Shown piece by piece: positions 54,908-62,310 of a DNA stretch of 64,000 bases; position 1 is the first letter of the stretch; each line of letters starts with the position of its first letter. Below the pieces are notes generated by a model. It searched no databases. It was not told the origin of the DNA and saw only the letters and a program-made list of their open reading frames with translations. This DNA is from Archangium violaceum (lineage in GTDB: Bacteria; Myxococcota; Myxococcia; Myxococcales; Myxococcaceae). The position numbers and the translations under genes are program-made. The stretch is from contig NZ_CP069338.1 in assembly GCF_016859125.1 (NCBI RefSeq), positions 7,069,501-7,133,500 of the forward strand, read 5' to 3'.

Positions 54908-55744
54908 GTGAGATTCACGCCCAACGTTCGCTTCCCCGCCCTCCGTCTCTCGCCGTGGCTCTTCACCGTGTTCTTCGCGCTGGAGCCGTTCATCGCCTTC
55001 GCCCAACGCAACAAGCGGGGGGGTGGCACCTCCGTCGACGCGGCGGTGAACGTCGAGTCGGTGAGCCCCGACTCCTTCGCCTCGCGTCCGCTGGTGCTGA
55101 TGCTGGCGCTGGCCGCGCTGTCGCTCGTCCCCTTCGTGTTGATGATGGTGACGAGCTTCGTGAAGATCTCCGTGGTGCTCTCCATCGTGCGCTCGGCGCT
55201 GGGCACCCAGCAGATTCCTCCCACGCAGGTCATCACCGGCCTGGCCATCATCCTCACCGTCTACATCATGGCCCCGGTGGGCCAGGCCATGTACCGGGCC
55301 TCGGAGGTGGACATCCTGGCCAGGGGGCCGAGCCTGTTGTCCTCGGAGTCGGTGGGCAGGCTGATGGAGGCGGCCAGCAAGTCCAAGGAGCCGCTGCGCG
55401 ACTTCCTCAACAAGAAGATCACCGCGAAGGACCGCGCGCTCTTCTTCAACCTGGCCAAGAAGATGCGGGCCTCCGAGGAGGACCGGAAGGATCTCACGGA
55501 GCGGGACTTCATGATCATCGTCCCCGCCTTCGTCGTGTCCGAACTGAAGGAGGCCTTCCAGATCGGCTTCCTGCTCTTCGTGCCCTTCATCGTCATCGAC
55601 ATGGTGGTGGCCAACATCCTGCTGGCGCTGGGCATGCAGATGCTCTCGCCCACCACCATCTCCATGCCCTTCAAGCTGCTCCTCTTCGTCGTCGTGGACG
55701 GCTGGTACCTCATCGCCAAGGGCCTGGTCATCGGCTACCTGTGA
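54908..55744 (+). CDS. sctR: T3SS export-gate protein SctR (FliP family)
   Basis: 278-residue membrane protein. The N-terminal hydrophobic LSPWLFTVFFALEPFIAFAQ ends like a cleavable signal, a FliP rather than SctR trait. The core reads PFVLMMVTSFVKISVVLSIV, RSALGTQQIPPTQVITGLAI and TERDFMIIVPAFVVSELKEA, FQIGFLLFVPFIVIDMVVAN, all hallmarks. GTG 54908 lies 11 bp after the FliO-like gene. It forms the export-gate core with SctS and SctT. Confidence 0.93.
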   Translation: MRFTPNVRFPALRLSPWLFTVFFALEPFIAFAQRNKRGGGTSVDAAVNVESVSPDSFASRPLVLMLALAALSLVPFVLMMVTSFVKISVVLSIVRSALGTQQIPPTQVITGLAIILTVYIMAPVGQAMYRASEVDILARGPSLLSSESVGRLMEAASKSKEPLRDFLNKKITAKDRALFFNLAKKMRASEEDRKDLTERDFMIIVPAFVVSELKEAFQIGFLLFVPFIVIDMVVANILLALGMQMLSPTTISMPFKLLLFVVVDGWYLIAKGLVIGYL

Positions 55745-55751
55745 GACGCAC

Positions 55752-56015
55752 ATGCACCAGCTCAACACCATCCTCCAGCAGGCGCTCTACCTGGTCATCC
55801 TCGTCTCGGCCCCGCCGGTGCTGATGGCCCTGTTGGTGGGTCTGATCGTCGCCGTCTTCCAGGCCACCACGCAGATCCAGGAGCAGACGCTCTCGTTCGC
55901 GCCCAAGCTCGTCGCCGTGTTCGGCATCCTGGCGCTCCTCGGCCCCTGGATTGGCATGCAGCTGGTGCGCTTCACCTTCCACGTCTTCGATCAGTTCCCG
56001 GCCCTCATCCGATGA
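55752..56015 (+). CDS. sctS: T3SS export-gate protein SctS (FliQ family)
   Basis: 87-residue two-helix membrane protein: LYLVILVSAPPVLMALLVGL, IVAVFQATTQIQEQTLSFAP, KLVAVFGILALLGPWIGMQL. The motif FQATTQIQEQTLSFAPK is diagnostic for SctS/FliQ. It packs around the SctR5-SctT1 gate. ATG 55752; its stop overlaps the sctT start by 4 bp (ATGA), so translation is coupled. Confidence 0.95.
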   Translation: MHQLNTILQQALYLVILVSAPPVLMALLVGLIVAVFQATTQIQEQTLSFAPKLVAVFGILALLGPWIGMQLVRFTFHVFDQFPALIR

Positions 56016-56830
56016 ACGTCTCCGAGGTCATCGCCAGGCTGACGGAGCAGGCCAACCTCTCGCTCGTCATCTTCACGATGGGCCTGCTCCTGTGCCGGAT
56101 CATGCCGGTGCTGGTGCTCTCGCCCTTCCTGGGCGGCGAGGTGGTGCCCACGGAGATCAAGATGGGCGTGGGCGTCACGCTCTCCGCGGTGCTCTTCCCG
56201 GCGGTGAGCTCGCGCATGGGCGCCATCCCCACCAGCGCGCTGCCCTACATCGGGTTGCTGCTCAAGGAGATCTTCATCGGCGTGGCGCTGGCGACGATCG
56301 TCAGCATGGTCTTCGAGGCGGCGCGGGTGGCCGGCAACATCGCCGACACCATGTCGGGCAGCAACAACGCGCAGCTCTTCGTGCCGCAGATCGGCCAGCA
56401 GGTCTCGCTCTTCTCCAACCTCAAGATCCAGCTGGCGGTGGTGCTCTTCCTCACGCTCAATGGCCACCACCTGGTCATCAATGCGCTCGCCGACAGCCTC
56501 GCCATCGTGCCCCTGGACGGCTTCCCGCGCTTCAGCTCGGGTCAGTGGTCCTTCTTCGAGCTGTTCATCCGCTCCTTCGCGGACCTGTTGAAGATCGCCC
56601 TCGCGCTCTCCGCGCCGACCCTGCTGGCCTCGTTCCTGACGGACATGGCGCTGGGCGCCATCAACCGCGTGGCGCCCCAGGTGCAGGTGTTCTTCATCTC
56701 CATGTCCATCAAGCCGCTGGTGACGGTCATCGTCGTCTCCATCTCCCTGGGCCTCATCATGGGGCGGATGCAGGCGGAGTTCGCCTCCATGCTGGCCATG
56801 CTTCGCCACGCGGTGCGCCTGCTCGGCTGA
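56012..56830 (+). CDS. sctT: T3SS export-gate protein SctT (FliR family)
   Basis: 272-residue inner-membrane protein with about six helices (SLVIFTMGLLLCRIMPVLVL; GVTLSAVLFPAVSSRMGAIP; VSLFSNLKIQLAVVLFLTLN). The sequences VARVAGNIADTMSG-like (AARVAGNIADTMSGSNNAQL) and RVAPQVQVFFISMSIKPLVT are conserved family motifs. ATG 56012 overlaps sctS; sctU follows 15 bp later. Confidence 0.93.
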   Translation: MNVSEVIARLTEQANLSLVIFTMGLLLCRIMPVLVLSPFLGGEVVPTEIKMGVGVTLSAVLFPAVSSRMGAIPTSALPYIGLLLKEIFIGVALATIVSMVFEAARVAGNIADTMSGSNNAQLFVPQIGQQVSLFSNLKIQLAVVLFLTLNGHHLVINALADSLAIVPLDGFPRFSSGQWSFFELFIRSFADLLKIALALSAPTLLASFLTDMALGAINRVAPQVQVFFISMSIKPLVTVIVVSISLGLIMGRMQAEFASMLAMLRHAVRLLG

Positions 56831-56845
56831 GCCGAGGTCCTCTCC

Positions 56846-57910
56846 ATGTCCGGCGAAAAGACAGAAGAACCCACACAAAAGAAGCTCGACGACGCACGCA
56901 AGAAGGGCCAGGTCTGGAAGAGCAAGGACCTGACGGGCGTGTTCGGCCTCGTGGTGGGCCTGGGCGTGGTCAAGGCGACGTGGTCCAACGTGGAGTCGAA
57001 GCTCACCGAGCTCTTCCGGTTCAGCTTCGATCACATCGCCCACCCGGAGAACCTGCAGGAGGCCACCTCTCAGCTCATGACGATGGGCCTGTCCACCGTC
57101 ATCCTGCTCTCGTTGCCGGTGGTGGTGGCGGTGGCCATCATGGGCGGCCTGGTGGACTTCCTCCTGGTGGGCTCGCTGTTCACGATGGAACCGTTGATGC
57201 CCAAGCTGGAGAAGCTCAACCCCATCGAGGGGATGAAGAACCTCATCTCCAAGAAGCAGCTCGTCGAGCTGCTCAAGAACGTGACGAAGATCTCCGTGGC
57301 CGCCTACGTGACCTACGGCGTGGTGCGCGATGCCATGCCCCTGGTGGTGGAGACGGTGCGTCGCGACGTCTCGGTGGCCCTGGCGGTGATGGGCGAGCTG
57401 GTGTTCCGCCTCGCCGTGCGCGTGGGCCTGGTGTTCTTCCTCTTCGCCATCTTCGACGTCTGGTGGCAGCGCAAGTCGTACATGAAGGACCAGATGATGT
57501 CGAAGGAGGACGTGAAGAAGGAATACAAGGAGAGCGAGGGAGATCCGCACCAGAAGGCCAAGCGCAAGGAGATGGCGCAGGAGATTCTGGAGGGCGCGCA
57601 GATGGAGGCCGTGAAGGACGCCGACGTCATCGTCACCAACCCGGACCACGTGGCCGTGGCGCTCAAGTACGACAAGGACAAGGACACCGCGCCGCGCGTG
57701 CTGGTGAAGGGCCTGGACTTCAAGGCCGAGCGCATCAAGGCCATCGCTCGCGAGCGGGACGTGCCCACGCTGCGCAACGTGCCCCTGGCGCACGCGCTGC
57801 TGCGCGTGGAGGTGGGCGAGGAAGTCCCCGAGGAGCTGTACGACGCGGTCGCCGAGGTGCTCAACTTCGTCTACGGCCTGAAGAACGCCAACCCGGCGGC
57901 GCGTGCGTGA
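56846..57910 (+). CDS. sctU: T3SS specificity switch SctU (FlhB family), NPDH cleavage site
   Basis: 354-residue protein. The N-terminal GEKTEEPTQKKLDDARKKGQ and four membrane helices (VFGLVVGLGVVKATW; VILLSLPVVVAVAIMGGLVD; VAAYVTYGVV; FRLAVRVGLVFFLFAIFDVW) are typical. The cytoplasmic domain normally self-cleaves at NPTH; here the motif is NPDH (Asn265-His268). The flanking VTNPDHVAVALKYDKDKD is otherwise canonical. Asn and Pro are kept, so cleavage may still occur but with altered rate. A second, partial copy of the cytoplasmic domain follows. Confidence 0.92.
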   Translation: MSGEKTEEPTQKKLDDARKKGQVWKSKDLTGVFGLVVGLGVVKATWSNVESKLTELFRFSFDHIAHPENLQEATSQLMTMGLSTVILLSLPVVVAVAIMGGLVDFLLVGSLFTMEPLMPKLEKLNPIEGMKNLISKKQLVELLKNVTKISVAAYVTYGVVRDAMPLVVETVRRDVSVALAVMGELVFRLAVRVGLVFFLFAIFDVWWQRKSYMKDQMMSKEDVKKEYKESEGDPHQKAKRKEMAQEILEGAQMEAVKDADVIVTNPDHVAVALKYDKDKDTAPRVLVKGLDFKAERIKAIARERDVPTLRNVPLAHALLRVEVGEEVPEELYDAVAEVLNFVYGLKNANPAARA

Positions 57911-57943
57911 GGCCGCGCTTCCCGTTGCCGACGCGAGGTTCCC

Positions 57944-58225
57944 ATGAATGACGACGTCGAGATGGCGATCGCGCTCAAGTACGACAAGGACAAGGACACC
58001 GCGCCGCGCGTGGTGGCCAAGGGCCTGCGCCTCAAGGCGGAGAAGATCCGGGAGATCGCGAAGCAGTACAACATCCCGCTCATGAAGAACGTGCCCCTGG
58101 CCAACGCGCTCTACCGCGTCGACGTGGGCCAGGAAGTCCCCGAGGAGCTCTACGACGCCGTCGCGGAGGTCCTCAATTTCGTCTACGAGCTGCAGCGCGA
58201 GCAGCAGGCAGGCGGCAAACGTTGA
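57944..58225 (+). CDS. Free-standing SctU/FlhB cytoplasmic-domain paralogue
   Basis: 93-residue protein that aligns along its whole length with the end of the preceding SctU: EMAIALKYDKDKDTAPRVVA, NIPLMKNVPLANALYRVDVG and EELYDAVAEVLNFVYELQRE. It lacks NPxH and membrane helices, like the FlhX/YlqH class. A 42-bp stretch is identical in both genes (57659-57700 and 57971-58012), indicating a recent duplication. It could act as a ready-made SctU C-terminal fragment to adjust substrate switching. It has TTGCC-type spacing to the preceding gene and ATG 57944. Confidence 0.85.
   Translation: MNDDVEMAIALKYDKDKDTAPRVVAKGLRLKAEKIREIAKQYNIPLMKNVPLANALYRVDVGQEVPEELYDAVAEVLNFVYELQREQQAGGKR
57971..58012 (+). 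repeat. 42-bp exact direct repeat of the sctU 3' region
   Basis: Identical to 57659-57700 within sctU; both copies encode the ALKYDKDKDTAPRV segment. Exact identity over 42 bases between paralogues, while the flanks diverge, suggests local duplication or gene conversion. Confidence 0.85.
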
Positions 58226-58274
58226 GGGTGGGGTAGACTGCTCCCCCCACCTGGAGTGAGGTTCGGACCCGACC

Positions 58275-58751
58275 ATGGCCAAAATCAACAATCAGCCCCC
58301 GAGAGCCCCCCTCTGGCCCTGGGGTGGACCCCGCGCCGTCCGTGAGAAGCTGGTCGACCCGTCCCAGTTCGACCGCAAGAAGCGCAAGGCCGGCAACCCG
58401 AAGAGCCCGGCGCTCGCCTCGGCGGCGCTGCTGGACTTCATCGGCCCGGCGCACTCCTCGGAGGAGATCCGCCTGCCCGAGCCTCCGCTCCCCAAGGGGC
58501 ATGAGGCGGACCTGGAGGGCATGTCGGACCGGCCGTACCTGGGCAGCGTGGCCGGGCGCGCGGACGGTGAGCAGCGGCAGATGCTCGAGCGCAGCCTGGG
58601 CCGCATCAACGCGCCGCCGGAGCGGATGGAGCGCCTCAAGGGCCTGCTGCAGCGCGAGGCGCAGATGCTGGCGCTGGTGGGCCAGGTCCACTCCGAGGTC
58701 CTGGAGATCCAGCGCCGCATGCGCGAGGAGCAGCGGGACGAGGGGTACTAG
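58275..58751 (+). CDS. T3SS-cluster protein, unknown
   Basis: 158-residue cytoplasmic protein. The first half is Pro/Lys-rich (KINNQPPRAPLWPWGGPRAV; SAALLDFIGPAHSSEEIRLP). The C-terminal ~60 residues are strongly helical (ADGEQRQMLERSLGRINAPP; REAQMLALVGQVHSEVLEIQ). No known domain is recognised. Its place between the SctU paralogue and a SycD-like chaperone, with a 4-bp gap to the latter, suggests a joint role such as a gatekeeper or chaperone partner. ATG 58275 follows GAGTGAGGTTCGGACCCGACC. Confidence 0.65.
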   Translation: MAKINNQPPRAPLWPWGGPRAVREKLVDPSQFDRKKRKAGNPKSPALASAALLDFIGPAHSSEEIRLPEPPLPKGHEADLEGMSDRPYLGSVAGRADGEQRQMLERSLGRINAPPERMERLKGLLQREAQMLALVGQVHSEVLEIQRRMREEQRDEGY

Positions 58752-58755
58752 CACC

Positions 58756-59235
58756 ATGGCCGCATCCGACAGCAACAACCCGCCGAAGGACGAGGCGAAG
58801 CTCACCGCGTTGGTCCAACGCTGGGCGGAGGGCAAGGCCACGCTGCGCGACGTGCGCGGCTATTCGGACGAGGAGCTGTACGCCATCGCCAAGACGGCCT
58901 ACTTCTTCTACTATCAGGGCCGGATCGCCGAGGCGCGCACGCTCTTCCAGGGCCTCTACGCCATCAACCCCGCGGACGCCTACTTCGCCAAGGCGCTCGG
59001 GGTGGTGGAGATGGCCGCCGGCAACTCGCAGGGTGCACTGGCAGCCTACGACGTGGCCCTCAAGCTGGACGCCCGTGATGCGCAGGCCTACGTGGGCCGT
59101 GCCGAGGTGCGGCTGACCCTGGGCCAGAAGGCCCAGGCCGTGGAGGATCTGCGCCGGGCCATCTCCCTGGCCCCGGAAGACGACCCGGTGGCCCGCAAGG
59201 CGAACGCCCTGGTGGAAGCGCTCATGGGCCGCTGA
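58756..59235 (+). CDS. SycD/LcrH-like TPR chaperone
   Basis: 159-residue TPR chaperone. Repeats read ELYAIAKTAYFFYYQGRIAE, LFQGLYAINPADAYFAKALG and AGNSQGALAAYDVALKLDAR, matching the SycD/LcrH/IpgC translocator-chaperone class. Such proteins bind hydrophobic T3SS translocators in the cytoplasm and often also act as co-regulators. The helical N-terminus (KDEAKLTALVQRWAEGKATL) is also typical. ATG 58756 directly follows the previous stop. Confidence 0.85.
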   Translation: MAASDSNNPPKDEAKLTALVQRWAEGKATLRDVRGYSDEELYAIAKTAYFFYYQGRIAEARTLFQGLYAINPADAYFAKALGVVEMAAGNSQGALAAYDVALKLDARDAQAYVGRAEVRLTLGQKAQAVEDLRRAISLAPEDDPVARKANALVEALMGR

Positions 59236-59336
59236 GCCGGTCCGGACACCGCGGAGTGTATTACAGGAGTTTACCGCCCTTTCTGGATACGCTGAGTTCT
59301 TGTAACGTCCGATGTATCCCTTTGGAGGAATTGCTC

Positions 59337-59891
59337 ATGTCGACGTCCAACAACAAGCTGACTGTGCCCGCCGAAATGCCGCCCGCGGCTCCGGCTGATC
59401 TTGTCGCCAAGCGCGATCAAATCGTTGCCGAGCTGGAGAAGGCCGCGAAGGAGGCCTCTGGTACCCTCCAGCAGGTGCTGCGCAAGATGATCACCCTTCT
59501 GGCCAGCACGAAGCCGGGGGCCCCCTACGACCCCCAGTCCCTGCAGGACGTCAAGGACGCCTTCGTCCGTTACTCGCAGGACCCGGAGGCGCTCGCCAAG
59601 CCCCGCCCGGCCATCCTCATGGAGTCGGTGGAGTGGATGCAGGCGTATCTCGCGTCGCGTGGCTTCCCCGTGCAGGGCGCCGGTGCCGCGCCTGCCGCCG
59701 CGCCTGCTTCCAAGCCCGCGGCCGCCGCCGGCACGGCCAGCAAGGACAGCTTCGAGTCGGGTTCCGCTCAGCACGCGCGCTCGCTCGGCGGTGACGTCCC
59801 CGTTCCCCCGGGTCAGTCGAAGGAGCAGGAGCAGCTCGAGTCCATGAAGAGCTGGATGCTGAATCCCTCGCTGGGCAAGGTGAAGGGCTGA
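59337..59891 (+). CDS. Putative T3SS-associated secreted protein, paralogue A
   Basis: 184-residue protein without signal peptide. The first 110 residues are helical (APADLVAKRDQIVAELEKAA; KEASGTLQQVLRKMITLLAS); an Ala/Pro-rich linker follows, then the tail SKDSFESGSAQHARSLGG and LESMKSWMLNPSLGKVKG. It is clearly paralogous to the 172-residue protein at 61611, with the same SKDSFESG and NPSLGKVKG elements. GGAGGAATTGCTC precedes ATG 59337. Unknown family. A chaperone, effector or adaptor role is inferred only from the cluster. Confidence 0.65.
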   Translation: MSTSNNKLTVPAEMPPAAPADLVAKRDQIVAELEKAAKEASGTLQQVLRKMITLLASTKPGAPYDPQSLQDVKDAFVRYSQDPEALAKPRPAILMESVEWMQAYLASRGFPVQGAGAAPAAAPASKPAAAAGTASKDSFESGSAQHARSLGGDVPVPPGQSKEQEQLESMKSWMLNPSLGKVKG

Positions 59892-59900
59892 GAGGCCCGC

Positions 59901-59936
59901 GGGCGGTGTGCTCCGTGCTCGGAACGCACCGCCCTT
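59901..59936 (+). terminator. Terminator of paralogue A
   Basis: GGGCGGTGTG (59901-59910) pairs with CGCACCGCCC (59925-59934), 10 bp with one G-T wobble, plus inner TCC/GGA pairing. It begins 10 bases after the stop. The same element follows paralogue B at 62139-62176, there with TTTT. Confidence 0.7.
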
Positions 59937-59971
59937 CCCACTCGGGCCTGGGTCCCACCGGCCCGCGTGGG

Positions 59972-60040
59972 AAAAAGAAAAAGCCGGCCAGGCACTGGGA
60001 GCCTCCCGGAGAAGCGGGGAGGGCCAGGCGAGGCCGGCTT
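59972..60040 (-). terminator. Terminator of needle-like gene copy 1
   Basis: On the minus strand AAGCCGGCC and GGCCGGCTT (59981-59989, 60032-60040) close a large stem, followed by a TTTTTCTTTTT run (complement of 59972-59982). The same structure follows copies 2 (61079-61147) and 3 (62212-62280). Confidence 0.75.
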
Positions 60041-60070
60041 GGAGGCGGGGCACGAGGCCACCGCCAGGGA

Positions 60071-60301
60071 CTACTTGAGGTTGTTGATGACGGACATCGC
60101 GATCTCGTTGAGCTTCTTGAGCATGTTGGAGATGAAGGCCACGGTCTCCTGCTGCTTCTGGAGGGCGAGCTGGGCCTCCATACGAGCGCGGTCGGCGCCG
60201 CTCAGCTGGCTGAGCATGTTCTTCTCGGCCGCGCTGAAGCCGTTGGCGCTGGGGGCGAGGGCGGAAGCGAGGGCGGCGTTGGCCTGGTTGTTGACGGACA
60301 T
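60071..60301 (-). CDS. Needle-like T3SS filament subunit, copy 1
   Basis: 76-residue protein, the size of T3SS needle subunits (SctF, about 80). It is helical with a central turn (NGFSAAEKNMLSQLSGADRA), then RMEAQLALQKQQETVAFISN and MLKKLNEIAMSVINNLK. The tail pattern S-N-x-x-K ... I-x-x-x-I/V-I-x-N-x-K/R matches PrgI/MxiH ends, and a tail like it occurs in the EspA-like protein. AGGAG lies 8 bases before ATG 60301. Copies 2 and 3 each differ by one residue. Needle assignment is inferred; no PSDP-type turn is present. Confidence 0.65.
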   Translation of the reverse strand: MSVNNQANAALASALAPSANGFSAAEKNMLSQLSGADRARMEAQLALQKQQETVAFISNMLKKLNEIAMSVINNLK

Positions 60302-60357
60302 GGCGATCTCCTGGGAAGGCGGTGCGAGGTTGGGCACAGCGACCTGCTGACAAAAGG

Positions 60358-60386
60358 ATTATCGCCGCGTGGCTCCGGGAGTTTCC
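60358..60386 (-). promoter_or_regulatory. CGATAAT-type promoter of needle-like copy 1
   Basis: On the minus strand GGAAACT, 15 bases, CGATAAT, about 57 bp before ATG 60301. The spacing is identical to that before the EspA-like gene (43856-43883). Confidence 0.6.
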
Positions 60387-60463
60387 TCCCCCTTTTTTCT
60401 CCGCTTTTTTCGGGCGCCTCTCCGCTCCTGGAACGGGTTTCCACAGGATTCGAAAAAGGGCAC

Positions 60464-60491
60464 GCAACACTTCGCCAGGCTCTGCGACAAT
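60464..60491 (+). promoter_or_regulatory. Variant CGATAAT-type promoter before the 60527 gene
   Basis: GCAACA (60464-60469), a 15-base spacer, CGACAAT (60485-60491), one base changed in each half relative to the GCAACT/CGATAAT pair. It lies 35 bp before ATG 60527, in the divergent region with needle copy 1. Confidence 0.4.
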
Positions 60492-60526
60492 CTCTCCAAA
60501 GGCTCAATTTTCGGAGGACGAATTTC

Positions 60527-60904
60527 ATGACGGCGATCAACGGTTCCAGCAGCGCCCGCTCCGCGTCCGTGGCCAACACCACCACCCTCTCGCCGGCCGA
60601 GGCGACGAACGCCTGGCAGACCGAGCTGAACAACGACGTCACCGAGCGGGGCAAGCTGCCCACCGACAGCTGGCAGTACCTCAACCCCGAGCGGACCGCG
60701 GCCTACAAGGCGAAGGTCTCCGAGGACATGACCAGGTTCCTGAAGCAGAATCCGAACGCCACGGAGGCCGAGATCAAGAAGGCCGCCAACGAGAGCATCA
60801 AGAAGCACTCGACGCACGAGGTGCTCGGCAAGATGGAGTTCGAGTACTTCCTCAAGAAGATGACGTCGCGTTCCCAGGAGCTGTCGCAGGACATGTGGAA
60901 GTAG
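60527..60904 (+). CDS. Small T3SS-associated secreted-like protein
   Basis: 125-residue protein with a Ser/Thr/Ala-rich, signal-less N-terminus (MTAINGSSSARSASVANTTT), as often found in T3SS substrates. The helical body reads AWQTELNNDVTERGKLPTDS, WQYLNPERTAAYKAKVSEDM and VLGKMEFEYFLKKMTSRSQE. CGGAGGACGAATTTC gives a good ribosome site before ATG 60527. It lies between needle copies 1 and 2. No family is recognised; a secreted substrate role is inference. Confidence 0.65.
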   Translation: MTAINGSSSARSASVANTTTLSPAEATNAWQTELNNDVTERGKLPTDSWQYLNPERTAAYKAKVSEDMTRFLKQNPNATEAEIKKAANESIKKHSTHEVLGKMEFEYFLKKMTSRSQELSQDMWK

Positions 60905-61078
60905 GGACGTGACGGACAGGCCGTGCGTCGAGCGCGGCCACGTCATTCCAGCAGCCGCTCGGACGGTCTTCGCTCTCCACCGGGGAGGCAGAGGACGCGA
61001 GCGGCTGTTGTGCTTGCGGGGTCGGTACGCCTGGAGTCCCGCGTCGCGAGTTCGAGGCTCACGTGGCGGAGGAGGGAG

Positions 61079-61147
61079 AAAAAGAAAAAGCCGGCCAGGC
61101 ACTGGGAGCCTCCCGGAGAAGCGGGGAGGGCCAGGCGAGGCCGGCTT
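61079..61147 (-). terminator. Terminator of needle-like gene copy 2
   Basis: AAGCCGGCC (61088-61096) and GGCCGGCTT (61139-61147) close the stem, followed on the minus strand by a T-rich run. Confidence 0.75.
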
Positions 61148-61178
61148 GGAGGCGGGGCACGAGGCCGCCGCCAGGGGA

Positions 61179-61409
61179 CTACTTGAGGTTGTTGATGACG
61201 GACATCGCGATCTCGTTGAGCTTCTTGAGCATGTTGGAGATGAAGGCCACGGTCTCCTGCTGCTTCTGGAGGGCGAGCTGGGCCTCCATACGAGCGCGGT
61301 CGGCGCCGCTCAGCTGGTTGAGCATGTTCTTCTCGGCCGCGCTGAAGCCGTTGGCGCTGGGGGCGAGGGCGGAAGCGAGAGCGGCGTTGGCCTGGTTGTT
61401 GACGGACAT
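61179..61409 (-). CDS. Needle-like T3SS filament subunit, copy 2
   Basis: 76-residue protein identical to copy 1 except Asn for Ser in LNQLSG. The ATG at 61409 has CAGGAGACCGCC upstream. Its own terminator (61079-61147) and promoter (61466-61494) are almost unchanged. It is therefore an independent transcription unit rather than a co-transcribed copy. Confidence 0.65.
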   Translation of the reverse strand: MSVNNQANAALASALAPSANGFSAAEKNMLNQLSGADRARMEAQLALQKQQETVAFISNMLKKLNEIAMSVINNLK

Positions 61410-61465
61410 GGCGGTCTCCTGAAAAGGCGGTGCGAGGTTGGGTACAGCGACCTGCTGACAAAAGG

Positions 61466-61494
61466 ATTATCGCCGCGTGGCTCCGGGAGTTTCC
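61466..61494 (-). promoter_or_regulatory. CGATAAT-type promoter of needle-like copy 2
   Basis: GGAAACT, 15 bases, CGATAAT on the minus strand, identical to copies 1 and 3. Confidence 0.6.
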
Positions 61495-61610
61495 TCCCCC
61501 ATTTTTTTTCCGCTTTTTGTCCCAACTCCGGGAGGAGGAGTAGAACGGGCCCTCTCCGAGGAAGACGAGCAGTCTGCTAGACTCCCCCACCTTCATAGGA
61601 GGCTCGTTTC

Positions 61611-62129
61611 ATGTCGACGCCCAAGCGCCCCGCGAATCCGACGGATCTGCTCGCCTGGCGGGATCAACTGATCGCCGAGCTGGAGCGTAACGCGAAGACG
61701 GCCAAGGGCTCCCTTCAGCTGGTGCTGCTCAAGATGCACTCCCTGGTGGGAGGCTCCAGGCCCGGAGGGTCCCTCGACAGGCAACTCTTCCAGGAGCTCC
61801 AGGAAGCCTACGCCCGGTTCTCGCAGGATCCGTCCGCTCAGCGAACGCCGTCCGTCATCATGGAGTGCCTCGATTGGGTCCATACCTGCTTCATCGCCCC
61901 CAGCTCCTCCGCCTCGGGTAACGCAGGTTCCGTGGCGAAGTCGTCGGCCGCGGTTCCGGGCGCGGGCAAGAGCGGCAAGGACAGCTTCGAGTCGGGCGCG
62001 GCCCCTCGCGCGCGCTCCCTGACGGGGGAAGTCTCCGTTGCGTCGGCTCAGCCGAAGGAACAGCAGCCGCAGCTCGAGTCCGTGAAGACCTGGATGATGA
62101 ATCCCTCGCTGGGCAAGGTGAAGGGCTGA
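61611..62129 (+). CDS. Putative T3SS-associated secreted protein, paralogue B
   Basis: 172-residue protein, paralogue of the 59337 gene: the same helical start (TDLLAWRDQLIAELERNAKT), a variable linker, then GKDSFESGAAPRARSLTGEV and LESVKTWMMNPSLGKVKG. The N-terminal halves have diverged strongly while the 3' end, inside repeat R3, is nearly identical in DNA to paralogue A, suggesting gene conversion. AGGAGGCTCGTTTC precedes ATG 61611. Confidence 0.65.
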   Translation: MSTPKRPANPTDLLAWRDQLIAELERNAKTAKGSLQLVLLKMHSLVGGSRPGGSLDRQLFQELQEAYARFSQDPSAQRTPSVIMECLDWVHTCFIAPSSSASGNAGSVAKSSAAVPGAGKSGKDSFESGAAPRARSLTGEVSVASAQPKEQQPQLESVKTWMMNPSLGKVKG

Positions 62130-62138
62130 GAGGCCCGC

Positions 62139-62176
62139 GGGCGGTGTGCTCCGTGCTCGGAACGCACCGCCCTTTT
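62139..62176 (+). terminator. Terminator of paralogue B
   Basis: GGGCGGTGTG (62139-62148) pairs with CGCACCGCCC (62163-62172), followed by TTTT. Confidence 0.75.
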
Positions 62177-62211
62177 CCCACTCGGGCCTGGGTCCCACCG
62201 GCCCGCGTGGG

Positions 62212-62280
62212 AAAAAGAAAAAGCCGGCCAGGCACTGGGAGCCTCCCGGAGAAGCGGGGAGGGCCAGGCGAGGCCGGCTT
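62212..62280 (-). terminator. Terminator of needle-like gene copy 3
   Basis: AAGCCGGCC (62221-62229) and GGCCGGCTT (62272-62280) close the stem, followed on the minus strand by a TTTTTCTTTTT run. Confidence 0.75.
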
Positions 62281-62310
62281 GGAGGCGGGGCGCGAGGCCA
62301 CCGCCAGGGA

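Larger units (their letters stand above)
59863..60418. repeat. Tandem repeat unit R1 (needle-like gene copy 1)
   Basis: About 555 bp, nearly identical to 62091-62655; its inner ~445 bp also match 61076-61521. It covers the 3' end of the plus-strand paralogue gene, its terminator, the needle-like gene with its terminator and promoter, and the T-rich stretch upstream. No transposase or terminal repeats are seen. Confidence 0.85.
61076..61521. repeat. Tandem repeat unit R2 (needle-like gene copy 2)
   Basis: About 445 bp, nearly identical to the inner parts of R1 and R3. It contains needle-like copy 2, its terminator and its promoter, but not the 3' end of a paralogue gene. Confidence 0.85.

Noticed and set aside
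55991-58291. 766-codon antisense frame over sctT and sctU
   Set aside because: Low-complexity His/Leu/Glu/Arg product; the sense genes are certain.
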